A stretch of DNA of 43,285 nt from an uncultured Mediterraneibacter sp. (GTDB taxonomy: Bacteria; Bacillota; Clostridia; Lachnospirales; Lachnospiraceae): positions 1 to 43,285 of the forward strand of contig CALWDN010000007.1 of the NCBI GenBank assembly GCA_944376685.1, read 5' to 3'. This document shows positions 16,641-24,038 of this stretch, one piece after another. A program made the translations under genes and the position numbers. The first letter of the stretch is position 1. The number at the start of each line of letters is the position of its first letter. The notes below the pieces were generated by a model. The model was given only the letters and a program-made list of their open reading frames with translations. It ran no database searches and was not told the DNA's origin.

Positions 16641-18038
16641 TTACTCGTACATTTTCACGTCAAATGACTCTTTCACGCATGTCCTTGCCTCCGGGAGGCT
16701 TGCGAACACACCGTCATGGAGCATCTGAACGATGATGTTTCCGATGGCTGTAGCCTCGGACGGGCCGGCGGAAACTTTTCTTCCTGTGTATTTTGCCGTC
16801 AGTTCATTCAGATATCCGGCATTGGAGCCGCCGCCCACCACGTAAATGGTGCTGTATTTTTTACCGGTGATGGCTTCGATCTCTTCCACTGTATCGCCGT
16901 AGCATTTTGCGAGGCTGTTGTAGATGACCGATGAGATCTCGCCCACAGTCTCCGGAACCGGCTGATCCGTATCGCGGCAGAACTTCTGCACCGCTTCGAT
17001 CATACTCTCCGGAGCCAGGAAGCAGTCGTCGTTGCAGTCCACGATGGACGGGATGGTCTCCTTTGACGCCATCTCACAGATCTCGGCACAGGACAGGTCT
17101 TCCGTAACCTCTTTCTTCACGGACTGAATCATCCACAGGCCCATGATGTTCTTCAGATAACGGAACCGGTGGTCATATCCGCCTTCGTTCGTGAAGTTTG
17201 CTTTCATGCTCTCCATAGAGCAGTCCGCCTCTTTGCGCTCGATCCCCATCAGCGACCATGTACCGGAGCTGATGTAGACGGCGTCATCATCATTGGTCGG
17301 AACTGCGAGCACCGCGCTTCCCGTATCATGCGTGGCCGGCAGGACGACCGTACAGTTGAAGCCCACTTCCTTCTGTACATTCTCCGTAAAATCACCGACT
17401 ACGGTTCCCGGCATGGATACCGGACGGAACATCTTAGAGTTATATCCCAGCATATCGATCAGCTCGTAATCCCAGTCATTGGTCTTCGGACTGATCAGCT
17501 GCCCGGTCGTAGCCTCCGTATACTCGTTCATCTTCACGCCTGTGAGCAGGAAGTTAAAATAGTCCGGTATCATCAGGATCGTCTCCGCCTGCTCCAGATA
17601 TTCCGGATGGGACTCTTTCACAGCCATGAGCTGATAGATCGTATTGAAGATCTGCTTCTGGATGCCGGTCCTTGCATACAGGTCGTCCTGGGGGATCACT
17701 TCATAGACTTTCTCGTCCATTCCCTCTGTGCGGCTGTCACGGTATCCAACGGTGTCGCCCAGGACATTGTCGTCCTTATCGAGCAGCACGTAATCCACGC
17801 CCCATGTATCGATTCCCATGGATACCGGGATCTTGCCGATCTCTTTACACTTTTTCAGTCCGTTTTTGATCTCAGTGATCAGGCGTTCCACATCCCAGCA
17901 GAGCGTACCGTTCTTATTGTCCATTCCGTTCGGGAAACGGTACACTTCCTCGAGCTGCATCTTGCCGTCCTTCATGCTGGCAAGCATGTGACGTCCGCTG
18001 GATGCACCGATGTCAACGGCCAGATAATATCTTTCCAT
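16641..18038 (-). CDS. rhaB: Rhamnulokinase-family FGGY kinase
   Basis: This 465-residue kinase phosphorylates L-rhamnulose (or L-fuculose) at O1 with ATP. The FGGY pattern is clear: YYLAVDIGASSGRHML at the N-terminus, SMGIDTWGVDYVLLD, PATHDTGSAVLAVP, AVYISSGTWSLMGIE, and the C-terminal nucleotide site YVVGGGSNAGYLNEL. GGAGG precedes the ATG. On the minus strand a TATAAT (18074-18079) lies 35 nt upstream, beyond the terminator of the AraC gene, so kinase and isomerase likely have their own promoter. Clostridial fuculokinases are often classed here too, and the partner isomerase is fucose-type, so L-fuculose remains a real alternative. Confidence 0.88.
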   Translation of the reverse strand: MERYYLAVDIGASSGRHMLASMKDGKMQLEEVYRFPNGMDNKNGTLCWDVERLITEIKNGLKKCKEIGKIPVSMGIDTWGVDYVLLDKDDNVLGDTVGYRDSRTEGMDEKVYEVIPQDDLYARTGIQKQIFNTIYQLMAVKESHPEYLEQAETILMIPDYFNFLLTGVKMNEYTEATTGQLISPKTNDWDYELIDMLGYNSKMFRPVSMPGTVVGDFTENVQKEVGFNCTVVLPATHDTGSAVLAVPTNDDDAVYISSGTWSLMGIERKEADCSMESMKANFTNEGGYDHRFRYLKNIMGLWMIQSVKKEVTEDLSCAEICEMASKETIPSIVDCNDDCFLAPESMIEAVQKFCRDTDQPVPETVGEISSVIYNSLAKCYGDTVEEIEAITGKKYSTIYVVGGGSNAGYLNELTAKYTGRKVSAGPSEATAIGNIIVQMLHDGVFASLPEARTCVKESFDVKMYE

Positions 18039-18095
18039 CTGTAAGTGCCTCCTTCTCTTATTTTCTATAATCCATTATAATTAGTAAAAATGCGC

Positions 18096-18131
18096 AAAAA
18101 AAGGACGCTATTTATATAAAACAGCGTCCTT
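18096..18131 (-). terminator. Terminator after the AraC regulator gene
   Basis: AAGGACGCT pairs with AGCGTCCTT (18101-18109 with 18123-18131), a perfect 9-bp stem, and the minus strand continues into seven U. It separates the HD-ParA-AraC transcript from rhaB. Confidence 0.85.
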
Positions 18132-18188
18132 ATTTGCAACCGCAAACATATTTAGGGTTCTTTTTTGCACTTTATACAAATTTGATTC

Positions 18189-19160
18189 CTACATTTTGTA
18201 CAAATTGCCTGTTCTGTATTCTTTCGGGCTGACCCCGTATCGTTCTCTGAATTTCCTGTAAAAATAACTTGTGTTGTCATACCCCACCGACTCTATGATA
18301 TCCGTCACCGAGACCTCGCTGTTCACCAGCATATATACTGCCTGCTGCATCCGTTTCTCCTGCAGCAGTTCTTTGTAGGTCTTCCCCGTACGCCGCCTGA
18401 TCTCACGGCTGAGCCAGTACACATCGTATCCCATCTGTGCCGCCAGTTCTGAGAGCGTCCCGTTTTTGTAATGATCATTGATATAACTTAATACCGCCGC
18501 CGCGATCTCCGTATCGTATTTTGACCCGCCGGACTCCATCTTGTCCATACAGTTCAGAAGCTGCAGGAACAGAAGCCCCATGGTGATCTGGGTGCAGCTG
18601 CGCTTGTTGGATGAATCATAGAAGATCGTCCAGACCATATTCTCGATCAGATTCTGGACCGGCAGGATGTCCGCCACATGGAAATACATCCAGCACGTCT
18701 CCCCGTCCCTTCCGGACAGAGCTCCCACAAGGAAATCACGGAGCTGGTTTTCTTCATCCCCCATCATGGAGAAAGCCGTGTCTAGAAATTCCGGAAGCAC
18801 GATAAAGTTCACCGCAATGTCGTCCCTGCCCGCCGGCAGGATCTCCTGGACCGCATTCTGGTTGAGGAAAAGGAGGTCGCCCGCCTCCAGGATCACTTCC
18901 GTCCCGTTGATGATATGCGTGGTCCTTCCCTGGCACATATAGATCACTTCGATATAATTGTGCGTATGCTTTGGGAAATGGACGAACCGTGTGTGCGGCC
19001 GGACCTGAATAAGCTTCCCCTTCTGGAGAAGCTTTTTACTGTCAATGACCATATCTTTCTTTTCAGTATAGAGCTGCGGGTCGATCTCTTTTCTCCCGTC
19101 CAGGATATGCTGTTCCTCCTCTGTGATGACCGACAGCTCTTTTATCAGTTCTTCATGCAT
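18189..19160 (-). CDS. AraC-family transcriptional regulator with cupin sensor
   Basis: A regulator of 323 residues. The N-terminal half has the cupin sugar-sensor pattern VHFPKHTHNYIEVIYMCQG and ILEAGDLLFLNQNAVQEI; the C-terminal about 100 residues form an AraC HTH pair ending YDNTSYFYRKFRERYGVSPK. I prefer ATG 19160: a GTG at 19169 overlaps the upstream stop as GTGA but sits too close to the AGAGGG site. Lying just upstream of rhaB and the isomerase, it is the natural regulator of that pair (inference). It is co-directional and nearly overlapping with the ParA gene, which is unusual for a sugar regulator. Confidence 0.88.
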   Translation of the reverse strand: MHEELIKELSVITEEEQHILDGRKEIDPQLYTEKKDMVIDSKKLLQKGKLIQVRPHTRFVHFPKHTHNYIEVIYMCQGRTTHIINGTEVILEAGDLLFLNQNAVQEILPAGRDDIAVNFIVLPEFLDTAFSMMGDEENQLRDFLVGALSGRDGETCWMYFHVADILPVQNLIENMVWTIFYDSSNKRSCTQITMGLLFLQLLNCMDKMESGGSKYDTEIAAAVLSYINDHYKNGTLSELAAQMGYDVYWLSREIRRRTGKTYKELLQEKRMQQAVYMLVNSEVSVTDIIESVGYDNTSYFYRKFRERYGVSPKEYRTGNLYKM

Positions 19161-19165
19161 GGCTG

Positions 19166-19957
19166 TCACGCCCTCTCTGCATCGATCTCCTTTGTCAGCT
19201 CCATGTATTCCTTTGCGCTCCGGCTGCTTTTCTTATAGGCCATTACCGGCGCGTTATTGTCCTGCGACCATTCCACGCCGCTGTCCACCCGGATGTATGT
19301 ATCAAATACCTTGACATCCTCCAGTTCTTTCAGCGTTTCCAGTGTCTGCTTAAAATAATTCTTTCTCGTATCCACTTTGGTGATCAGGATGCCGCCGAGC
19401 TTCAGCTCCGGCGCGATCTCCTTCACCTGATCAAGGAATTCAAACATATTTCCCAGCCCGAACAGCCCCCACGGGGACGCCTCCACCGGGATGATGATCT
19501 CGTCTGAAGCGCACAGGATGTTCATCACCCAGCCGCCCAGCGTCGGCGGCGCATCGATCAGGATATAATCATATCCGCCGGAACCGATCACATTTTTCAG
19601 GCATTTTCTCAGGATATATTCGCGCTGCCACTTTGTAAACAGTTCATATTCTATGGAGCTCATCAATGTGGAAGACGGGATCAGATCCAGATTTTCATAA
19701 GCTGTGTGGACGATATAGTCTGTAAGGTCATCCTGTCTCTTAATGCCTTCATATATGTTCTTTCCGCCCTGGGCGAATCCGAGCACCGTATCCTCATCAA
19801 AAAGAGAGAGGGAGAGGTTCAGCTGCATGTCCCCGTCGATCAGCAGGACTTTCCGTCCCATCTGCGTCAGACCGTATCCCACGTTGGAACATGTCGTTGA
19901 CTTTCCGCTCCCTCCTTTATTATTTGCAAAACAGATTACTTTCGTCTTCGCTCCCAT
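19166..19957 (-). CDS. ParA/Soj-family ATPase (orphan)
   Basis: This 263-residue protein has the deviant Walker A motif KGGSGKST (about 14-21), Walker A' DGDMQLNLSLSL and Walker B YDYILIDAPPTLGG, so it is a ParA/MinD-type P-loop ATPase. Such proteins position DNA or protein cargo by ATP-driven dimerisation. No ParB or centromere-like repeats are visible beside it. It starts 3 nt after the HD hydrolase gene, with AAGGAG inside that gene's 3' end, and is followed 5 nt later by an AraC regulator. Its cargo is unknown. A remnant of a plasmid or conjugative element is possible. Confidence 0.9.
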   Translation of the reverse strand: MGAKTKVICFANNKGGSGKSTTCSNVGYGLTQMGRKVLLIDGDMQLNLSLSLFDEDTVLGFAQGGKNIYEGIKRQDDLTDYIVHTAYENLDLIPSSTLMSSIEYELFTKWQREYILRKCLKNVIGSGGYDYILIDAPPTLGGWVMNILCASDEIIIPVEASPWGLFGLGNMFEFLDQVKEIAPELKLGGILITKVDTRKNYFKQTLETLKELEDVKVFDTYIRVDSGVEWSQDNNAPVMAYKKSSRSAKEYMELTKEIDAERA

Positions 19958-19960
19958 CTG

Positions 19961-20536
19961 CTATCTGTCTCCTTTCTTCCAGTCGGTGTGTGCCGGTTCT
20001 GTCCCGAAATTCTTATCGATCAGCCTGCAGTATTCTTCATAGGCGCCGATGCCGCTGAAATTCTCCCTGAGCACATCGCGGATCCCCTTATAATACCACG
20101 CCAGTGCAGCCTTGCTCTGCATTCTGAACCGCTTCCACAGTTCATCCCCCACCACCGGATAATCCCGGTCGATATCCCGCATATTGGACAGCTTGTCCGC
20201 AAGCCCGATCATCTGCACCTCGATCGGCGCGTCTTTCAGGCGGCTGATCGTCGAGCCTTTCCTTTCTTCCCAGCTCAGGCTCTTATCCTCGCTCTCCTGG
20301 GCCACCATATCCGCAACCCGGGCCCCGAACCGGAGTTTCAGTATATCAAACGTGATCCCCCTGCAGTCCTCGACTGTGTCGTGGAGCACTGCCGCGCAGA
20401 TCACTTCCTCGTCTTTTGTCATTGATGACACGATATCCGCCACCTCAATAGGATGGACGATATACGGCCGTCTTGTCCCCTTCCGAAACTGCCCCGCATG
20501 CGCCTTCGCCGCAAAATCCATCGCGTCATCTATCAT
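19961..20536 (-). CDS. HD-domain (p)ppGpp hydrolase-like protein (MESH1/SpoT type)
   Basis: This 191-residue protein has the HD metal-site residues in SpoT-like spacing: H28, H52-D53, E56-D57 in LHDTVED, and D114-N118 in ADKLSNMRD, plus EDKSLSWEERKGS, which resembles the SpoT/MESH1 substrate loop. It lacks synthetase, TGS and ACT domains, so it should only hydrolyse alarmones. I place the start at 20536 (MIDDAMDFAA) because GGAGG sits 7 nt upstream. An ATG at 20617 would fall at or before the predicted transcription start. It heads a tight three-gene operon. Confidence 0.85.
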   Translation of the reverse strand: MIDDAMDFAAKAHAGQFRKGTRRPYIVHPIEVADIVSSMTKDEEVICAAVLHDTVEDCRGITFDILKLRFGARVADMVAQESEDKSLSWEERKGSTISRLKDAPIEVQMIGLADKLSNMRDIDRDYPVVGDELWKRFRMQSKAALAWYYKGIRDVLRENFSGIGAYEEYCRLIDKNFGTEPAHTDWKKGDR

Positions 20537-20621
20537 ATCGATTCCTCCGCCAAGTCCTGTACTTCCTGCCGTGAGCATCCACACAAGCTGTACATATTCC
20601 CGTATATCAGTTGTCATGTAA

Positions 20622-20650
20622 ATTTTAACACAAGGCCGACGCAAGTACAA
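20622..20650 (-). promoter_or_regulatory. Promoter of the HD hydrolase-ParA-AraC operon
   Basis: On the minus strand TTGTAC (20645-20650), 17 nt, TAAAAT (20622-20627). The predicted start near 20615 supports translation from the ATG at 20536. Confidence 0.65.
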
Positions 20651-20684
20651 TGAAAAAACCGAAGAAGTTCTTTTACTTTTCATA

Positions 20685-20713
20685 TTCCGTCAGCGCGCCA
20701 GGTATGGTATAAT
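20685..20713 (+). promoter_or_regulatory. Extended -10 promoter of the SDR gene, implying a leaderless mRNA
   Basis: TGGTATAAT (20705-20713) is a perfect extended -10, with a weak -35 TTCCGT at 20685-20690. The ATG at 20723 is only 9 nt beyond the -10, so the RNA would begin within a few bases of the start codon. No Shine-Dalgarno sequence is present. Confidence 0.65.
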
Positions 20714-20722
20714 AATTGCGCT

Positions 20723-21454
20723 ATGGAAAAGAAAAATGTTCTGATAACCGGTTCATCCCGGGGCATCGGCCGCGCCTGCGCCCTTGCCTTTGCCGGAGCC
20801 GGATACCATGTATTTATAAACTGCAGAAAATCTCCGGATCAGCTCCGGCAGACATACAGAGAGATCATCTCATCCGGCGGGAGCTGCACGATGCTTCCCG
20901 GGGACGTCTCGGACCCGGAATGCGTGCGCGCCATGTTCCGGGAGCTTAAAACCGTCTGCGAAGGCCCCGACGTCCTGGTCAACAATGCAGGAGTCGCTTA
21001 TTTCGGACTGCTCAGCGATATGACGGATGAAGACTGGAGACAGGTGATCGACACCGATCTCTCCTCGGCATTTTACTGCTGCAGGGAAGCGATCCCCTAT
21101 ATGGTCTCAAGGAAGCAGGGCCGGATCATCAACATCTCCTCCATGTGGGGAACCGCCGGCGCCTCCTGTGAAGCGGCGTACTCTGCGGCCAAATCCGGAC
21201 TCCACGGACTGACCCGGGCGCTTGCCAGGGAACTGGCCCCCAGCAATATCCAGGTCAATGCCCTGGCCTGCGGGGTGATCGATACGGAAATGAACAGCCG
21301 GCTGACTGCCGAAGAACGGGCCGCCCTTGAGGAAGAGATCCCGGCAGGCCGCTACGGAACGGCAGAAGAAGCTGCACGTACGGTTCTGCTGCTGGCAGAC
21401 GCGCCCGCCTATCTCACCGGACAGATCATCGGTCTGGACGGCGGAATGATCTGA
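20723..21454 (+). CDS. Short-chain dehydrogenase/reductase, FabG-like
   Basis: This 243-residue NAD(P)-dependent oxidoreductase has the SDR nucleotide motif TGSSRGIGRA (9-18), NNAG (87-90), catalytic S140, Y153 and K157 (YSAAK), and PAYLTGQIIGLDGGM at the C-terminus. It is closest in pattern to 3-oxoacyl-ACP reductase, but the lack of fatty-acid genes beside it and the BMC shell gene 18 nt downstream leave its substrate open; an alcohol or aldehyde dehydrogenase role is possible. It has no ribosome site and seems to be read from a leaderless message. Confidence 0.88.
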   Translation: MEKKNVLITGSSRGIGRACALAFAGAGYHVFINCRKSPDQLRQTYREIISSGGSCTMLPGDVSDPECVRAMFRELKTVCEGPDVLVNNAGVAYFGLLSDMTDEDWRQVIDTDLSSAFYCCREAIPYMVSRKQGRIINISSMWGTAGASCEAAYSAAKSGLHGLTRALARELAPSNIQVNALACGVIDTEMNSRLTAEERAALEEEIPAGRYGTAEEAARTVLLLADAPAYLTGQIIGLDGGMI

Positions 21455-21472
21455 GAGGAAAGGAAGACATTT

Positions 21473-22198
21473 ATGATCGATGTAAATGACCTGACCAGTA
21501 TTTCAACAGACTGTTCCATGACAGAATTCGTAGGGACCACCGTGCTCGATACGATCGGCCTCGTGATCCCCGGGATCGATCCCGCCCTGCTGGAACAGAT
21601 GGGTCTGGAAAAGCCGTACCGGAGCCTGGGGCTCATCAGCTCCCGCACCGGCGCCGCCGGCCAGATCAACGCGGCAGATGAGGCGGTGAAATCAACAAAT
21701 ACAGAAGTAGTCTCCATTGAACTTCCCCGCGACACGAAAGGCTGGGGCGGCCACGGCTGTTTCATCATCCTCGGCGGGGACAACGTGTCCGATGTGAGAC
21801 GGGCCGTAGAAATCGCACTTGAATATATTGAAAAATATGCCGGCGAACTGTATATCAGCCAGGCCGGACATCTGGAATTCACCTATTCCGCCAGTGCGGA
21901 CCAGGCGCTCCACATGGCCTTCGGCGCCCCCGTCGGCAGAGCCTTCGGGTTCTTCTGCGGCTCCCCGGCGGCCATCGGACTGGTCATGGCGGATCTGGCG
22001 CTCAAAGCATCGCCCGTGGAAGTGATCCGTTATATGACGCCGGATAAAGGCACGAGCCATTCCAATGAAGTGATCGTTGCCGTAACAGGCGATGCATCCG
22101 CGGTTAAAAATGCCGTTCTGACCGCAAGAGAAAACGGCCTGAGGCTTCTCATCTCCATGGGGAGCTATCCCGAGACGCCGTCCAGGCCGTTCCTTTAA
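21473..22198 (+). CDS. BMC-domain microcompartment shell protein, PduB-like (tandem BMC)
   Basis: This 241-residue protein carries two BMC domains and matches the PduB-type trimeric shell family: MTEFVGTTVLDTIGLVIPGI, YRSLGLISSRTGAAGQINAA, TEVVSIELPRDTKGWGG, and GTSHSNEVIVAVTGDASAV. Such proteins tile the protein shell of metabolosomes that contain 1,2-propanediol or ethanolamine breakdown. No hexameric BMC-H, BMC-P pentamer, diol dehydratase or aldehyde dehydrogenase is visible in the window, so it is a satellite gene. GAGAGGAAAGG precedes the ATG, and it is probably co-transcribed with the SDR upstream. Confidence 0.88.
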   Translation: MIDVNDLTSISTDCSMTEFVGTTVLDTIGLVIPGIDPALLEQMGLEKPYRSLGLISSRTGAAGQINAADEAVKSTNTEVVSIELPRDTKGWGGHGCFIILGGDNVSDVRRAVEIALEYIEKYAGELYISQAGHLEFTYSASADQALHMAFGAPVGRAFGFFCGSPAAIGLVMADLALKASPVEVIRYMTPDKGTSHSNEVIVAVTGDASAVKNAVLTARENGLRLLISMGSYPETPSRPFL

Positions 22199-22224
22199 CC
22201 CTGCCTTCGCAGGATGATCCGATA

Positions 22225-23460
22225 TCATATTTTGGGATAAATATCCTGAGGCACATAGGCTTTGACCTCGATCCCCTCAGGAACATAGGATTCTTCAAGA
22301 AGCTGGCCGCGGCTGCGGATCAGCTGGATCTTGCCGGCCTCAGAAAAACCATACAGGCGCTCCACATAGATCTGATCCTTCCGGACGATCTCCAGGAGCG
22401 CTTTTTTCAGTTCCGCAAGTCCCTGCCCTGTCTTTGCAGACACCGGGATAGAGTAATCCGCCCGGAAATCTTTCTGCCGGGAATCCCCTGGCAGAAGATC
22501 CTGTTTATTAAAAAGCGTAACTACCGGCCGGTCTTCCACTCCCAGTTCTCTCAGCGTCTCGTAGACCACATGCATCTGTTCATCCATCTGCGGATTGGAC
22601 GCATCCACCACATGGATGATGATGTCCGCATATTTCGCCTCCTCCAGCGTGCTTTTAAACGCTTCCACCAGATGGTGCGGGAGCTTTCTGATAAAGCCGA
22701 CCGTATCGGTCAGCAGGATTTCCTGCGTATTATCCAGCATAAGGGAGCGTGTCGTGGTATCCAGCGTTGAGAAAAGCATGGCATCCTCCGGGATGCCCGC
22801 ACCGGTCAGTGCATTTTCGATACTGCTCTTTCCGGCTGACGTATATCCCACCAGCGCCGCACATTTCAGTCCTGAGCGCTTACGCTGGGAGCGGATCAGT
22901 TCCCGGTGCTTCTCCACATCCTTCAGGTCTGCTTTCAGCCGGCTGATCCGTTCCCGGATAAGCCGCCGGTCCATCTCCAGCTTCTTCTCACCGGGCCCCC
23001 TCGTCCCGATGCCGCCGCCCAGGCGGGACAGCGACCTTCCAAGTCCGGCCAGGCGAGTCGCCCGGTATTTCAGCTGGGCAAGCTCTACCTGGATCTTTCC
23101 CTCGCCGCTCACTGCGTGGGCCGCAAAAATATCCAGGATCAGAAGCGTCCGGTCGATCACCTTGCAGGACAGTTCAGCTTCCAGGTTGCCGATCTGGGAT
23201 CCGGTCAGCTCATCGTCACAGATGATCCCGTCCGCTTCTGTCTCCCAGAGAAGCTCCTTTAATTCTTCAAGCTTTCCCTTCCCGATATAAGTTGCCGGAT
23301 GGATGCCCTCCCTTGCCTGGATCAGCCGTCCGGCTGTCTGTGCGCCGGCAGTTTTGGCCAGGTCTGCAAGCTCGTCGAGGGATCTTTCTGCCGCTTCCGG
23401 ATTCCCCGTATCGACGCCGACCAGGATCATCCGCTCTTCTATGTGTTCTGTCTCAAACAT
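22225..23460 (-). CDS. hflX: GTPase HflX
   Basis: This 411-residue ribosome-associated GTPase can split stalled or hibernating 70S ribosomes. The N-terminal HflX domain includes IHPATYIGKGKLEEL and the hallmark loop LSRLGGGIGTRGPGEKKLEMD; the G domain has G1 GYTSAGKS (205-212), G3 DTVGFIRKLPHHLV, and G4 NKQD. GGGAG precedes the ATG. It starts 14 nt after the TPR lipoprotein gene and ends in a short gap converging on the BMC gene. Confidence 0.94.
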   Translation of the reverse strand: MFETEHIEERMILVGVDTGNPEAAERSLDELADLAKTAGAQTAGRLIQAREGIHPATYIGKGKLEELKELLWETEADGIICDDELTGSQIGNLEAELSCKVIDRTLLILDIFAAHAVSGEGKIQVELAQLKYRATRLAGLGRSLSRLGGGIGTRGPGEKKLEMDRRLIRERISRLKADLKDVEKHRELIRSQRKRSGLKCAALVGYTSAGKSSIENALTGAGIPEDAMLFSTLDTTTRSLMLDNTQEILLTDTVGFIRKLPHHLVEAFKSTLEEAKYADIIIHVVDASNPQMDEQMHVVYETLRELGVEDRPVVTLFNKQDLLPGDSRQKDFRADYSIPVSAKTGQGLAELKKALLEIVRKDQIYVERLYGFSEAGKIQLIRSRGQLLEESYVPEGIEVKAYVPQDIYPKI

Positions 23461-23474
23461 ACCGCTTCTCCCGC

Positions 23475-24029
23475 CTAGCGCGTCGCCAGGAACTCGGCCT
23501 CCCGCTGCACGGCTTCATCATCCGGATAAGCCTCCAGATATTCTGCAGCCTTCTGCTTCGCGCCTTCCCAGTCCGCCTGCTGCTCACAGCATACGATCTC
23601 ATTATACTTCATCTCCCGGATCAGGTCTTCAGACGGCTGCTCATCCTCTTCCGCCGCATCCGCGATCGCAAGCCCTGAACGGATATACTCAAGCGCCGGG
23701 CCGTACTGTCCGGTCTGCATGGCGCACACTGCCATCAGGTTGTACATCTGGACGCCCGGCTGGATGCCGCTTTCCGCCGCCTTCTGGAACGCTTCCAGCG
23801 CCGCCTCGTAATCTTCCGTTTCATAATATGCCATTCCAAGCCCGCGCCAGCCTTCCGCCGCATTTTCACCGCCGGACCGGGCCAGCTCTTTAAACTGGGC
23901 CTCCGCTTCTTTGTAATCGCCGGCCTCAAGCGCCTTTACCCCCGCCTTCTGCGGGTTTGCGCATCCGCATATGAGCCCTGCCGCAAGCAGGGACGCAGCC
24001 GCCGCTGCCATCCATTTCTTCATCTTCAT
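23475..24029 (-). CDS. TPR-repeat lipoprotein
   Basis: This 184-residue protein begins with a lipoprotein signal: MKMKKW, a hydrophobic stretch, then LICGCANP with the lipidated cysteine in an ICGC lipobox (cysteine at -2 is uncommon). The mature part holds three or four tetratricopeptide repeats, such as AGDYKEAEAQFKELA, EDYEAALEAFQKAAE and GQYGPALEYIRSGL, which mediate protein-protein contacts. It should be anchored on the outer face of the cytoplasmic membrane. It lies between the metal ATPase and hflX in one minus-strand run; no specific function can be given. Confidence 0.85.
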   Translation of the reverse strand: MKMKKWMAAAAASLLAAGLICGCANPQKAGVKALEAGDYKEAEAQFKELARSGGENAAEGWRGLGMAYYETEDYEAALEAFQKAAESGIQPGVQMYNLMAVCAMQTGQYGPALEYIRSGLAIADAAEEDEQPSEDLIREMKYNEIVCCEQQADWEGAKQKAAEYLEAYPDDEAVQREAEFLATR

Positions 24030-24038
24030 CTCTTACCC

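Noticed and set aside
22200..22213. Small CCTGC-CTTC-GCAGG hairpin between the BMC and hflX genes
   Set aside because: A 5-bp stem with no U-run is too weak to call a terminator.
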